A program made the translations under genes and the position numbers. This document shows, piece by piece, positions 36,438 to 45,628 of a DNA stretch of 64,000 bases. This DNA comes from Campylobacter concisus (GTDB lineage: Bacteria; Campylobacterota; Campylobacteria; Campylobacterales; Campylobacteraceae): positions 186,001 to 250,000 of the forward strand of contig NZ_JXUP01000003.1 of the NCBI RefSeq assembly GCF_001891085.1. The letters run 5' to 3'. How positions within the stretch are numbered: position 1 is the stretch's first letter; each line of letters begins with the position of its first letter. The notes below the pieces were generated by a model. It made no database searches. It was not told the origin of the DNA and worked only from the letters and a program-made list of their open reading frames with translations.

Positions 36438-36464
36438 TAAAGGATTTTAAAATTTTACCGATGT
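36438..36464 (+). promoter_or_regulatory. Sigma-28 (FliA) promoter for flaG-fliD-fliS
   Basis: TAAA (36438-36441), 15 bases, then ACCGATGT (36457-36464), one base off the CCGAT core plus TAAA of the flagellar sigma-28 consensus. It lies 32 bases before the flaG ATG. Confidence 0.75.
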
Positions 36465-36496
36465 AGAAGCTAACGTAAGTTTTAAGGAGTAAAACT

Positions 36497-36892
36497 ATGG
36501 AAATCTTTAAGGCAGCAGCAAATCAGGTACTAGATACGAGCATGAGCACATCCGCTCAGCGTCAAATAGATAGCAGACCTATCGAGCATTCTGATGTTAA
36601 ATTAAGTGCTGATAAAAACAATGAAACAAAAGACATTAACGAGCTAGACGGACTTAGCAACGAAGAGCTTGCCAAAAGAACAAGAGAGGTCACTGACAGA
36701 CTGAACTATCAAATGCAGCAGCTCGATACTAATGTAAGATTTGCTTACAATGAGAAGCTAAATTTAATGGTCGTGCAAGTAAAAGATGCTAAAACTGGCG
36801 AAGAGATAACACAACTTCCAAGCAAAGAAGCTATAAGAATAAGCGAGTATTTCAAAGAAAGCATCGGAATACTTTTTGACAAGGAGAGTTAA
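36497..36892 (+). CDS. flaG: FlaG family flagellar protein
   Basis: 131 residues; the conserved FlaG C-terminal half is clear (VRFAYNEKLNLMVVQVKDA, GEEITQLPSKEAIRISEYF). FlaG affects filament length and assembly. The ATG follows AAGGAG. It starts a plus-strand operon, 2 bases before fliD. Confidence 0.9.
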   Translation: MEIFKAAANQVLDTSMSTSAQRQIDSRPIEHSDVKLSADKNNETKDINELDGLSNEELAKRTREVTDRLNYQMQQLDTNVRFAYNEKLNLMVVQVKDAKTGEEITQLPSKEAIRISEYFKESIGILFDKES

Positions 36893-36894
36893 AA

Positions 36895-38655
36895 ATGGCA
36901 GTAGGTAACGTAACAAATTTAGGCATCGGTACAAAAAATAGCGGGCTAAATGATGATCTTATTAAGAAATTAAAAGAAGCAGATGAGGCAGGACAGATCA
37001 AACCTTTAACAAAAAGGCTAGAAAGAAATGACCTAAAGCAAAAAGACCTTGCAGCGCTAAAAACTCTAGTTAGCAACGTAAATGTAAGTGGTAAAACACT
37101 TGGCGGAGAGGCACTTTATCTAAAAAGAACTACAAATAATGCTGGCAAAAGCGTAACAGCCTCAGCGGCAAATGGCGTTAGCGTGCAAAATTTTAGTATC
37201 GATGTGCAAAAACTTGCTCAAAAAGATACATTTCAAAGCTCAAATTTTAAAAACGCTTCAAGCTTAGTAGGCGCAACAAATAACGGCTCTTTTGATGTTG
37301 AGATCGATGGACAAAAATTTTCTATTAGCGTAACTAGATCAACCACATATCAAGATATTGTAGACAAGATAAATGATATCAGTGGCGGTAAATTGCAAGC
37401 TAGAATTTTAAATGTTGGCGGAGATAAGCCGAATCAAATCATGCTTCAATCAGGCAACACTGGCGCAACACAGACTATTAAATTTTCAAATGATACGGCT
37501 GGCGTTTTAGATAAGCTAGGCTGGGATAGTACACAGTTTCAAGATAAAGATGCAAATGGCACACCACTAACAAATTCTGATGGCACACCAAAGATGACAT
37601 CAAATTTTGAAAAGAATAGAATTTTAAAGGCACAAGATGCGGAATTTACATATAACGGAGTAAATGTAAAAAGAAGCAAAAATACCTTCAACGACTTAAG
37701 ACCGGGAATTTCTATTACATTAAACGAAACTGGTAAAACAAACGTAAGCGTCTCTCAGGATACAAAAGAGGTAATAAAAGCGGTTGAAGAATTTATAAAA
37801 GATTACAACCTAATGACCATGAACCTTGGCATAGCCACAAAATATGACGAGGAAAAGGGAGCTGGCACTTTCCAAGGCGTTAGCGAAATTTCAAGCTTAA
37901 GATCAAACATTGGTCGTCTTGTAAATGGACAAGATAGCGAAGGCAAAGCATTAAGCAAATATGGCATAGTACCTGATAAAGACGGACAGCTTCAGCTTGA
38001 TCTAAATAAGCTAAATGCAGCTCTTAGCAAAGATCCAGAAGAGATTCAGAAATTTTTCATGGGATCAAGCAAGATCGAGCCGATAAGCTATATGGGAGCA
38101 TCGACTGTTAGCGCTGGAGCACTGGACATAAAAGCTGGCGATCTTACGATAAACGGCAAGTCAGTTACATTCTCAACTACTGCTACTGCCACAGCCGAAG
38201 AGAACGCACTAAAACTTCAACAAGCTATAAATGACGCTGGCATAACTGGGGTTACAGCTAGTCTTGATAAAAGTGGCAAAAGAATCGTCTTAAAAAGAAG
38301 CGATGGCGAAAATATCGAGGTAAAAGGCAAAAATTCAGCCTTAACAGCTCTAGGTATGAATGAAGCCACTATAAATCCAGTAACTAAAAAGACAGATGGG
38401 CTATTTACAAAGCTAGCTAAAATGCTTGATGGTGTCGTTGGCAAAAGTGGTACGATGGTTGCTATGCAAAATCAGTTAAAAGACGAAAACGAGTCGATCA
38501 CAAAAAACAAAGAGAGCACACAAAAGCTTTTAGATGAGAAGTATACAACAATGCAAGAGCGTTTTATCAAGTATAACGCTATCATCGCGAGTTTAGAAAA
38601 TCAGTTCTCGACACTAAAATCAATGATCGATGCAGAGATAAATAGCAGAAAATAA
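36895..38655 (+). CDS. fliD: Flagellar filament cap protein FliD
   Basis: Cap at the filament tip that folds flagellin. 586 residues: N-terminal D0 coiled region (NLGIGTKNSGLNDDLIKKLK), variable central domains, and C-terminal helical domain (QKLLDEKYTTMQERFIKYNA, QFSTLKSMIDAEINSRK). It is exported without a signal peptide, probably escorted by the FliT-like product three genes on. Confidence 0.95.
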   Translation: MAVGNVTNLGIGTKNSGLNDDLIKKLKEADEAGQIKPLTKRLERNDLKQKDLAALKTLVSNVNVSGKTLGGEALYLKRTTNNAGKSVTASAANGVSVQNFSIDVQKLAQKDTFQSSNFKNASSLVGATNNGSFDVEIDGQKFSISVTRSTTYQDIVDKINDISGGKLQARILNVGGDKPNQIMLQSGNTGATQTIKFSNDTAGVLDKLGWDSTQFQDKDANGTPLTNSDGTPKMTSNFEKNRILKAQDAEFTYNGVNVKRSKNTFNDLRPGISITLNETGKTNVSVSQDTKEVIKAVEEFIKDYNLMTMNLGIATKYDEEKGAGTFQGVSEISSLRSNIGRLVNGQDSEGKALSKYGIVPDKDGQLQLDLNKLNAALSKDPEEIQKFFMGSSKIEPISYMGASTVSAGALDIKAGDLTINGKSVTFSTTATATAEENALKLQQAINDAGITGVTASLDKSGKRIVLKRSDGENIEVKGKNSALTALGMNEATINPVTKKTDGLFTKLAKMLDGVVGKSGTMVAMQNQLKDENESITKNKESTQKLLDEKYTTMQERFIKYNAIIASLENQFSTLKSMIDAEINSRK

Positions 38656-38664
38656 GAGAGAAAG

Positions 38665-39036
38665 ATGAATCAAAGTGCATATAGTGCATACGCACAGTCT
38701 AGTTTTGGGGGCATAGAGTCCCCAACTAAATTAATAGAAATGCTTTATGACGGGATTTTAAAATTTATATTTCGTACAAAAAAGGCGATAGAAGCTGGAG
38801 ATATAGAGAAAAAAGTTTATTATATTAATAGGACAAACGCTATTTTTGTTGAGCTTTTAAATTCGCTTGATTATTCTCAAGGCGATGTAGCTCACTATCT
38901 TAGCGGCCTCTATACAAGACAGATGCAGCTTCTTGCTATGGCAAATATACAAAACGATGTCGCAGCCTTAAATGAAGTAACCAATGTCGTAAAGCAACTA
39001 TCAGAAGCATGGAGAGAGGTAACTTCAGGTGAATAG
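38665..39036 (+). CDS. fliS: Flagellin export chaperone FliS
   Basis: 123 residues, four-helix chaperone for flagellin: SPTKLIEMLYDGILKFIF, INRTNAIFVELLNSLDYSQG, LYTRQMQLLAMANIQND. Follows fliD by 9 bases; overlaps the next gene by 8. Confidence 0.93.
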   Translation: MNQSAYSAYAQSSFGGIESPTKLIEMLYDGILKFIFRTKKAIEAGDIEKKVYYINRTNAIFVELLNSLDYSQGDVAHYLSGLYTRQMQLLAMANIQNDVAALNEVTNVVKQLSEAWREVTSGE

Positions 39037-39256
39037 CTGGATTAATGAATTTAAATTGGCATTGATAAACGAAGATACAGGTAAGATAGCTGCATTATCA
39101 GAAAATTTTAGTGAAGATATGTTTACAAGCCTAGCTTTGGCACAAGAAGCACAAGCACTAATTGGCGGTGCAATAGAGCTATTAAAAAACAAGTCTTCGC
39201 ACATCCAAAATGAGCTTATAAAACTACAAAAAGCTCAAAAATACGTAGCAAACTAA
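39029..39256 (+). CDS. Small FliT-like flagellar protein
   Basis: 75 residues, wholly helical, start overlapping fliS. Its size and place after fliD-fliS fit FliT, the FliD chaperone, but the sequence alone does not prove it. Last gene of the operon, facing rnpB. Confidence 0.65.
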   Translation: MNSWINEFKLALINEDTGKIAALSENFSEDMFTSLALAQEAQALIGGAIELLKNKSSHIQNELIKLQKAQKYVAN

Positions 39257-39276
39257 TCAATTTTTATAAATTTAAA

Positions 39277-39595
39277 GGCACGGCGTTAAGCCGAGTTCTG
39301 TCTTGAGCGATCATTTATCTACACTTGCTTTTACAAACAAGCTCTAGCGAAGGGTTTTAATATAAGACCAAAACCATCCCTTCTTGCTGCAGGTTGGGTT
39401 TATATGGCCACGCAAGTTACCAAGCGTGCCGGTGGGCTCTTACTCCGCCGTTTCACCTTTACCGCCGAAGCGGAAGTCTGCTTTCTGTTACACTATCCCT
39501 TAGGTTTCCCTAGCCATCCGTTAGATGGAACCTTGTCTTATCGCAGCTCGGACTTTCCTCTTTTGCAAAAACAAAAGCGATCGCTTACCGTGCCA
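39277..39595 (-). ncRNA. rnpB: RNase P RNA
   Basis: Catalytic RNA of RNase P (tRNA 5' maturation), about 319 nt. On the minus strand: AGAGGAAAGTCCGAGCT near the 5' end (P4 strand, at about 39545-39561), the CR-II/III block GAGTAAGAGCCCACCGGC (around 39430-39447), and ACAGAACTCGGCTTA near the 3' end. The ends pair as helix P1: GGCACGG (39594-39588) with CCGTGCC (39283-39277). A 76-codon frame on the opposite strand is not real. Confidence 0.95.
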
Positions 39596-39602
39596 GAGCA
39601 AA

Positions 39603-39608
39603 ATTATA
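39603..39608 (-). promoter_or_regulatory. -10 box for rnpB
   Basis: Minus strand TATAAT, 8-9 bases before the predicted 5' end of RNase P RNA. Confidence 0.7.
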
Positions 39609-39741
39609 GCGGCTTTGGCTTAAATTTCTAGCTTTAAAAGCTTTAGACTTTAAACTTTATGTTTTTATTTACAAGGTAGATTCGCAGGCAGTTAGAGTGC
39701 TTCGAGCAAATATTTAGCGTATGTTTTGTTAAAAATTTATC

Positions 39742-40359
39742 TCAAAGCGCAATAAACTTAGCATTATTTATAGGTCGTAAATCGTACAAGTTCCCAAATT
39801 TCTCCATTATCTCGTGCGTGGCCTGCGTAAAAGGCTCGCAGCCAAAGTGCGGCACGACGCAAAAATCAACCAAATTTAACCCCGTAAAATCACTCGTTTT
39901 CGCGCTATTTTTATCCATTAGCGTAGCATATCTAGTATCTGGTGCGGCCACGATCGCTCCCGCCGACTCGCCAATATAAATTTTACCCGCTTTGACTGCA
40001 TTTTTTATAGCTTGCCAGACGCGCGATTTTCGTAGCTCGTTAAGCAGATAAAATGTATTTCCGCCGCTAACGTAAATGATGTCGCACTGACTAATGGCGG
40101 ATAAAATTTCATCGTTGCAAAACAGCTCATCTTTCTCAGATACTGGCACAGCTAAACTCTGGGCGCAAGAGACGTCAAGGTGTCTTAGCCTCGCGCCAAA
40201 ATTTTCTAAAATTTCTACCGCTTCATCTACGTAAAAATTCACCTCTTCAAATTTTGCTGCCGTATCGATAAAAGCAACGTGCTTACCTTGAAAATCTATC
40301 ACTTCATTGATCTTGCTCGCAACCTCCGCGAAATAAGAGCAAAGAAAAATATTTGCCAT
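39742..40359 (-). CDS. Peptidase E-like protein (family S51)
   Basis: 205 residues. Serine nucleophile Ser132 in IGESAGAIVAAP, with YVSGGNTFYLLNEL before it and VVPHFGCEPF after it, as in dipeptidase E and cyanophycinase relatives. Likely cytosolic cleavage of Asp-X dipeptides or a related amidase; substrate unknown. The short C-terminus ends NNAKFIAL. Single gene by spacing. Confidence 0.85.
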   Translation of the reverse strand: MANIFLCSYFAEVASKINEVIDFQGKHVAFIDTAAKFEEVNFYVDEAVEILENFGARLRHLDVSCAQSLAVPVSEKDELFCNDEILSAISQCDIIYVSGGNTFYLLNELRKSRVWQAIKNAVKAGKIYIGESAGAIVAAPDTRYATLMDKNSAKTSDFTGLNLVDFCVVPHFGCEPFTQATHEIMEKFGNLYDLRPINNAKFIAL

Positions 40360-40389
40360 TTCTTTATTCCTTTTAAAAGATATTTAAAT

Positions 40390-40530
40390 TTAAAAGCCAA
40401 TTATATCCGGAAATAAGCTTAAAAGATCCGCATTTTGCATCATCATGTCGCCCCCTCCATGAGCTTCCCATATCTTGCACCACAACTTAGGATTTAGAGA
40501 TTTGTGGCGGTTTATGTTTTTAAGAAACAT
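40390..40530 (-). CDS. Possible small or remnant ORF, 46 codons
   Basis: An ATG at 40530 opens 46 codons ending 31 bases before pepE on the same strand. The composition is unlike AT-rich spacer: WCKIWEAHGGGDMM in the middle, LLSLFPDIIGF at the end. There is no ribosome site, and an in-frame stop lies 7 codons upstream. It may be the surviving end of a broken gene. Family not recognised. Confidence 0.3.
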   Translation of the reverse strand: MFLKNINRHKSLNPKLWCKIWEAHGGGDMMMQNADLLSLFPDIIGF

Positions 40531-40536
40531 GGTTGA

Positions 40537-40665
40537 ATGAGCAAAAATTTAAAATCAAAATTTAAAAATTTAATTGTGAATTTGAACGCAAAAGCTAAGA
40601 CAAAGTATCGCGAGGTGGATTTAAAGCTTTGTTTCTCTTGCGGTCGCAACTGCAAACAAAAGTGA
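40537..40665 (+). CDS. Possible small ORF with a CxxC motif, 42 codons
   Basis: ATG at 40537, divergent from the 46-codon ORF. The product is Lys-rich and ends LKLCFSCGRNCKQK, a zinc-knuckle-like CxxCxxxC. It faintly resembles the start of DUF2256 proteins but stops too early. No good ribosome site. It could be a degraded gene. Confidence 0.25.
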   Translation: MSKNLKSKFKNLIVNLNAKAKTKYREVDLKLCFSCGRNCKQK

Positions 40666-40755
40666 CATAAAAATTTAGCAAAGATAAGAAATATAATCTA
40701 TCAAACCAATTTTTTACTAGTCCCTTTAAAAGCGCTAGCAAGGCGAGCTGCCGCC

Positions 40756-41880
40756 CTACTCAAAGATATTTTTGTGCAAGATTTCCTCTAACACCACCGT
40801 CGCATAGCTTCCTTTTTGCAGCGTAAAATTTATCGTAAAGTGCGCCTTTTCCTCGTTATATTTGTAGCTCGTATCCTCTAAATAACACCACGCAAAGCGC
40901 CTAGATCCCGTCATTTTAGCTTTATATTCATTTGCCTGTGCGAAAATTTGATCCTCTACCTCCCTAGCCGCACCCTGCGCCTCATACGCCTTCGCGCCCG
41001 CTATCAGCCCGCAGCTAGTGATATCTCTATCGTCAAAGCGCGCGCCCTCCGCGTCCAAATCCTCGCACAAAAAACATTTGCCGTGAGGGTAGTGGCCCAA
41101 AACTTCGCCCTCTATCAGTTTAAAAAATCTCTTTTGCGATTTTAAATTTTTCAAAATCGCGTTATCAAGATACGGGTAAATTTGAGCTAGCTCGACTAGG
41201 CTAAAATCCTGCAAAAACCTCGAAATTTCCACGCGTTTGCTAAGCCAGCGGTTAAAAAGATCACTTTGATAAGCCGAGATCAAAAAGTCGTTTAGCTTTA
41301 CATTTTTGCTCTTTTTGCCGTTTATCGTCCCATTTTTAAGTAGCTCCAGGCCAGTTTCAGCATTGTCGCCAAATTTACCAAAACGTTGATAGCCAAAGTA
41401 GTTTGCATAGCCCATTTTATCGATACTAACAAATGCTTGCTCTAGCTTTTTGGCATTACTTGGTAGCACCTTTTTTAAGCGGATGAAAAAGCTATTTCCC
41501 TTTAAATGCCCGATACGAAGCTTATTTTTATGCACGTTAAGGCTTAAAATTTTCATCTTTTCGTGGCTAAAGCTTGCAAGCGCGCTCTCAAATTTGCGTG
41601 GCATTGAGATAAACTGCGTCGTCATGCCCTGCTTGTCTTTTAGCCCAGCATAGCCAAAGTCGCGCATCTTAGCTCCTGTAACCTCGCTTAAAGCGTGTAA
41701 AGCGTCGCTTGTCGTCATATCTTTTTTAGAAATTTCAACGATCAAGTGCTCGCCATCCCCACTAAACTCGTAAAGTGGTATCTCGCGCACGACAAAATCA
41801 TCTGAATTTTTAGAAAAATAGGCCTCAATAGGTGCATGAGTGAGTGCGTAAAGAGGCTTAAAAGTGGTGGTTTCTTGCAT
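40756..41880 (-). CDS. truD: tRNA pseudouridine(13) synthase
   Basis: 374 residues. The catalytic Asp82 is in [15 protein letters not shown]; other TruD landmarks are [32 protein letters not shown] and [13 protein letters not shown]. Modifies U13 of tRNA-Glu. The start lies 23 bases inside thiL. Confidence 0.95.
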   Translation of the reverse strand: MQETTTFKPLYALTHAPIEAYFSKNSDDFVVREIPLYEFSGDGEHLIVEISKKDMTTSDALHALSEVTGAKMRDFGYAGLKDKQGMTTQFISMPRKFESALASFSHEKMKILSLNVHKNKLRIGHLKGNSFFIRLKKVLPSNAKKLEQAFVSIDKMGYANYFGYQRFGKFGDNAETGLELLKNGTINGKKSKNVKLNDFLISAYQSDLFNRWLSKRVEISRFLQDFSLVELAQIYPYLDNAILKNLKSQKRFFKLIEGEVLGHYPHGKCFLCEDLDAEGARFDDRDITSCGLIAGAKAYEAQGAAREVEDQIFAQANEYKAKMTGSRRFAWCYLEDTSYKYNEEKAHFTINFTLQKGSYATVVLEEILHKNIFE

Positions 41881-42679
41881 TTTGTTTTAACCTTTTATTT
41901 GAAATTTTTGCAAAGACGTTAATCTTTGTCCGTGTTTTTGCGGCGATCCTTTTGATAGCGTTTAAATTTTTAGGACTAAAAGTAAATAAAATTTCATACT
42001 CTTCGCCGCTACTAAGCTCAAATTTACTTAGCTTTTTTGTAAATTTAGCACCCTTTTTGCTAGCCTTTAAAAGCTTAGCAAGATCGGCATTTAGCCCGTC
42101 TGAGATATCCATAGCTGAGTTTACAAGATGAGCTGCTTTGTGGAAAAATTTATCTCTTAAAATAGGTTTTTTAAATCGCGAGTTTTTTGAAATTTTAGCT
42201 AGCCTAAGAAGCGAATTTAGCCCTTTTTGACTGCCCCCAAGCTTACCTGTAAAAGCTACCAGATCGCCGTATTTTGCATTTTTCCTAAGCACAGCTTTGC
42301 CATTTAGCTCGCCAATTACACTAACGCTTATATTTAAAATTTTGCTACTTATCGTATCGCCACCGATTATCTTTACACCAAACTCCTCGCAAGCTCTGTT
42401 TATGCCGCCGCTTAGCTCTTTGATTTGCTGCGGCAAAAAATTCTTTGGCAAGCTAAGTCCAAGAAGCGCAAATTTTGGCCTAGCATTCATCACGATCGTA
42501 TCTGAAAAATTTACGATCATCGCCTTGTAGCCGATCTCTTCAAGGCTTAGCCAGCCATGCTTAAAGTGCGAGTTTTCAGCAAAAATATCCTTGCTAAAGA
42601 CCTGCTTGCCAAGCACAGCCGCATCATCGCCAATATAAGCGTTACCAAAGCATTCAATCGTGAAATTTTCTTTATCCAT
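41858..42679 (-). CDS. thiL: Thiamine-monophosphate kinase
   Basis: Last step of thiamine diphosphate synthesis. 273 residues. Motifs: YIGDDAAVL (from residue 16), the Asp-rich start, [45 protein letters not shown]. On the short side for the family (about 310-330), mainly at the C-terminus. There is no ribosome site at normal spacing; a TATAAT ends 6 bases before the ATG, so the message may be leaderless. Confidence 0.9.
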   Translation of the reverse strand: MDKENFTIECFGNAYIGDDAAVLGKQVFSKDIFAENSHFKHGWLSLEEIGYKAMIVNFSDTIVMNARPKFALLGLSLPKNFLPQQIKELSGGINRACEEFGVKIIGGDTISSKILNISVSVIGELNGKAVLRKNAKYGDLVAFTGKLGGSQKGLNSLLRLAKISKNSRFKKPILRDKFFHKAAHLVNSAMDISDGLNADLAKLLKASKKGAKFTKKLSKFELSSGEEYEILFTFSPKNLNAIKRIAAKTRTKINVFAKISNKRLKQNARNHHF

Positions 42680-42685
42680 CGGGCA

Positions 42686-42693
42686 ATTATAAT
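42686..42693. promoter_or_regulatory. Palindromic -10 (ATTATAAT) shared by divergent genes
   Basis: ATTATAAT is its own reverse complement, so it offers TATAAT on both strands: 42688-42693 (plus, about 48 bases before the ATG at 42742) and 42691-42686 (minus, 6 bases before the thiL ATG). Confidence 0.5.
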
Positions 42694-42741
42694 GAAACTC
42701 CTTTTAATTTTAGGATAAAATAAGCCAAAAAAAGGAGTCAA

Positions 42742-43755
42742 ATGCAAAAAATAGAAATTTTTAGATTTAATGCAAAAAAGGATATTTTGTCGTATTTTAA
42801 ACCATATTTTTTAGAAATTTTAGATTACGCAAACCTTGATGAACTATTTTTGCATGTTAAAAAAATTGATCCGTATTTTCAGCCAACAACTGGTTTTGTG
42901 AAAGTAAATGATGTCGTAGTGAGCACTGCTGAACCATTAGAGAATTTATATGAGAAATTTGCAGACGAGCTTGTGATTTCGCCACTTGATGAAAAAAGAG
43001 CGGTTTTAGATCTTGAGATAAACGATGATGACTTTTGGGAGAAATTTAAGCCATTTGATAAATTCTGCGATCAAGTAGACAAAGAATTTTATGCAAGCTT
43101 AAAGCCATATTTTTATGCTGATTTTGTGAGAAAATACGAGCCAAATTTTATAGGTGCAGCTGCTATCAAACTGGCTCATCGTCTTTATAAAAAAGAAAAA
43201 AATGATGAGATCATAAGACTTATCAACAATGAAAATGGTATTTTAATAGCTTGCAAGATTGATGATTTTATCTTTGGCGGAAGCGAAATTTACACCGAAG
43301 CGATTAGGTTTTTTAAAGAAATTTTAGGGATAAAAGAGAATGAAACCTCAAAAAATGAGCTTAAAAAGATAAAGAGCTTGGATAAATTTAAAGAGTTTAA
43401 AATAGCCGTAAGCGATAAAATCCCTGAAAATTTAGATAAATTTAGAGCAAATTTTATAAATCTAAACAATAAATTTCCTTGTGGATTTGAACTTTTAAAA
43501 GCAAACGAAAAGCTTGCATTTGCACTTGCAAGCAAGACCATCTTTAATGCGTTTGATAGCGGGGGTGATTTTTTACTAGCTAGCAATGAAGCTGAGTTTT
43601 ATATGTTTGACACGCTTTCAAAAAAGCTTGAAAAATTTGCAAACAGAAGTTTGCAGGATTTTTATATTTTAAGAGTTAGCGAACTGATCGAGCTTGAAAA
43701 TGGCAAAATTCCAGCAAGCCTAAAAGAGCATACGCTAAAAGTAAATCTAGTCTAA
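42742..43755 (+). CDS. Conserved hypothetical protein with ferredoxin-like N-terminus
   Basis: 337 residues, cytosolic, no membrane helix. The first residues (MQKIEIFRFNAKKDILSYFK) look like the beta-grasp start of Campylobacterota proteins I recall as DUF5644, but I am not certain. Few cysteines (FDKFCDQ, LIACKID, KFPCGFE), so no classical iron-sulfur cluster. Good ribosome site (AAAAAAAGGAG). It stands alone between divergent thiL and the convergent Sel1-like gene. Confidence 0.6.
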   Translation: MQKIEIFRFNAKKDILSYFKPYFLEILDYANLDELFLHVKKIDPYFQPTTGFVKVNDVVVSTAEPLENLYEKFADELVISPLDEKRAVLDLEINDDDFWEKFKPFDKFCDQVDKEFYASLKPYFYADFVRKYEPNFIGAAAIKLAHRLYKKEKNDEIIRLINNENGILIACKIDDFIFGGSEIYTEAIRFFKEILGIKENETSKNELKKIKSLDKFKEFKIAVSDKIPENLDKFRANFINLNNKFPCGFELLKANEKLAFALASKTIFNAFDSGGDFLLASNEAEFYMFDTLSKKLEKFANRSLQDFYILRVSELIELENGKIPASLKEHTLKVNLV

Positions 43756-43766
43756 AACTAGAGAAT

Positions 43767-44207
43767 TTATTTTTGCAAAGTCGTATTTTGCTCGCTTAAG
43801 GCTTCTTCTTTTTCGTCTTCTTGTCTTATCTCATCGTACCTTGCTTTGGCGTTTTCATAAACACCAGCTGGTAGGCTTATATTTAAATCATCTCTTAAGC
43901 TAATCACATCATCACAAGCATTTTGGTAGCCAAGGTCGCAGCTTTTCATATAATAACTCACGCCAAGCTCGATATTTGAGTGCTTTTTTAGATCGCTATC
44001 CATTTGCTCATTTATCTCTTCATTTACAAACATATCACCCAAAGCCTCGCATGAAAGCACATCTTTTTGCTCACAACCATCATAAAAAATTTCATACGCA
44101 CTTGCGTAATCTCCGGCATTTAGCGCCTCAATGCCTCTGTCATAGTCATCAATATCAAAGCCAAATACCAAATTTAAAGCTAGGATTAAAAAAACTATCT
44201 TTTTCAT
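43767..44207 (-). CDS. Exported Sel1-like (Hcp-type) repeat protein
   Basis: 146 residues with a signal peptide (MKKIVFLILALNLVFGF). Two Sel1-type repeats with paired cysteines (CEQKDVLSCEALGDMF and CDLGYQNACDDVI) as in Helicobacter cysteine-rich proteins, where each pair forms a disulfide. A charged tail follows. Role unknown; probably a periplasmic protein-interaction module. It overlaps the murF stop. Confidence 0.75.
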   Translation of the reverse strand: MKKIVFLILALNLVFGFDIDDYDRGIEALNAGDYASAYEIFYDGCEQKDVLSCEALGDMFVNEEINEQMDSDLKKHSNIELGVSYYMKSCDLGYQNACDDVISLRDDLNISLPAGVYENAKARYDEIRQEDEKEEALSEQNTTLQK

Positions 44208-45628
44208 ATAAAGCTCGGTGCGTCGTTTGAAAATAGTATGAGATCGCCAGCACGCGTATTTTGAGCTAGAATTTCTTGCATTTTATTTTTATCCTTTAAG
44301 ATGATGATCTTTGGCTTTATGATGTGTTTTAGCAAAACTTCGGCGTTTAGTGGGCTTGTGATGATAACAAGGTCAAAAATTTCATTTATCACCTTGGCTA
44401 AATTTGCATTTTGCTCTGCATCGCTCTCAACGATACCAGGTGTTAGCAGCACTTTTCTGCCAGCGTAGGTGCTTACTAGCTCGTAGCTTGCACTCATGCC
44501 TGAAAAATTTCCATTAAAACTATCATCAATTATAAGCTTGCCACCAGCCTCGATCTTGCTTAGGCGGTGCTCGACGTTTTTCATCTTAGATAGTGCTCTA
44601 TTTACTGTTTCATCGCTCATTTTCAGATATCTTGCCACCTTGATACAAACGGCTAAATTTGTAGCGTTAAATTTGCCAAGTAGCGGCGAAGCGTAGTTTT
44701 TGCCATCAAGCATAAATGATATTCCATCTAAATTTGCATTGATATCTTTTAGACTCTCATCGTAAATTTCTAAATTTTGGCTTGGCTCTTTCTTTGTCGA
44801 GCTATGTAAAAATGCCATTTGCAAGCGAGCGCTTTGAAGTGCTTCAAGCTTGGTAGAGCGGATATTATCAAGCGTTTTAAAATACTCAATGTGCTGTGCG
44901 CCGATCTCGCCAACGATGACGATTTGCGGGTTTAGAAATTTTGTGATCTCTAGGATGTCGCCCTTTAGCCTAGCGCCTGCTTCTGCGATGTAAATTTGCG
45001 TTTGCTCGTTTAAATTTTCATTGATATCTTTGATGATACCAGCCATTGTATTTACGCTGCGAGGCGTCTTGTAGCAGACGAAGCTATCTTTTAAAATTTC
45101 AAATAAGAAATTTTTGATACTCGTTTTGCCGTAGCTTGCTGTGATCAAGATGATTTTTAGATCTTTATTTGCACCCAGTTTTTTAAGCGCCTTGTTTTTA
45201 AAGCCTTGAAATTTAATCTTTTCTAAAATTTCACTAAAAAATAGGCTTACAACCAAGACAAAAAGCGGCATCGGAGCCAAAAACGCCTTGTGAATGATAA
45301 AATTTAGAGCGTAGTTTAAGATGATAGCGCAAGCAAGGATCACAAAAAAGTGCTTGATCCTGCCAGTAATTACTAACTTTTTATCAAGTTTTTTGTACCA
45401 AAGATAAAGAGCTGGCAAAAGCGCAAAGTAAAAATAGATGAAAAACCACTTACCAGTCGTGTAAAATAGCACCAACGGCACAATAAAGAAAAAGACGTGC
45501 CAAGCGGGCTTTGTAAAGTGAAAGAGCACGCGCTCGGGCCTATATGAAAACCACTGAAAGCAAGTAATCACATAAAAAGCGAGCGCAAAGATAAATAAAA
45601 CTGTGCTTATGCTTAAAAATATACTCAT
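44204..45628 (-). CDS. murF: UDP-N-acetylmuramoyl-tripeptide-D-Ala-D-Ala ligase, membrane-tethered form
   Basis: Mur ligase adding D-Ala-D-Ala to the nucleotide precursor. 474 residues. Unusually, the first 135 residues hold about five membrane helices (for example VFFFIVPLVLFYTTG, FFVILACAIILNYAL); the ATP loop ITASYGKTSIKN follows at 162-173. Then VNTMAGIIKDIN, the carbamylated-Lys region, and NATNLAVCIKVARYL, IIDDSFNGNFSGM. Campylobacterota MurF has this extension to my knowledge. In a cluster with ddl, which makes its substrate. Confidence 0.88.
   Translation of the reverse strand: MSIFLSISTVLFIFALAFYVITCFQWFSYRPERVLFHFTKPAWHVFFFIVPLVLFYTTGKWFFIYFYFALLPALYLWYKKLDKKLVITGRIKHFFVILACAIILNYALNFIIHKAFLAPMPLFVLVVSLFFSEILEKIKFQGFKNKALKKLGANKDLKIILITASYGKTSIKNFLFEILKDSFVCYKTPRSVNTMAGIIKDINENLNEQTQIYIAEAGARLKGDILEITKFLNPQIVIVGEIGAQHIEYFKTLDNIRSTKLEALQSARLQMAFLHSSTKKEPSQNLEIYDESLKDINANLDGISFMLDGKNYASPLLGKFNATNLAVCIKVARYLKMSDETVNRALSKMKNVEHRLSKIEAGGKLIIDDSFNGNFSGMSASYELVSTYAGRKVLLTPGIVESDAEQNANLAKVINEIFDLVIITSPLNAEVLLKHIIKPKIIILKDKNKMQEILAQNTRAGDLILFSNDAPSFI

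Noticed and set aside
39404..39631. 76-codon open frame on the plus strand
   Set aside because: It lies across RNase P RNA, whose conserved blocks and end-pairing are on the minus strand; no ribosome site.
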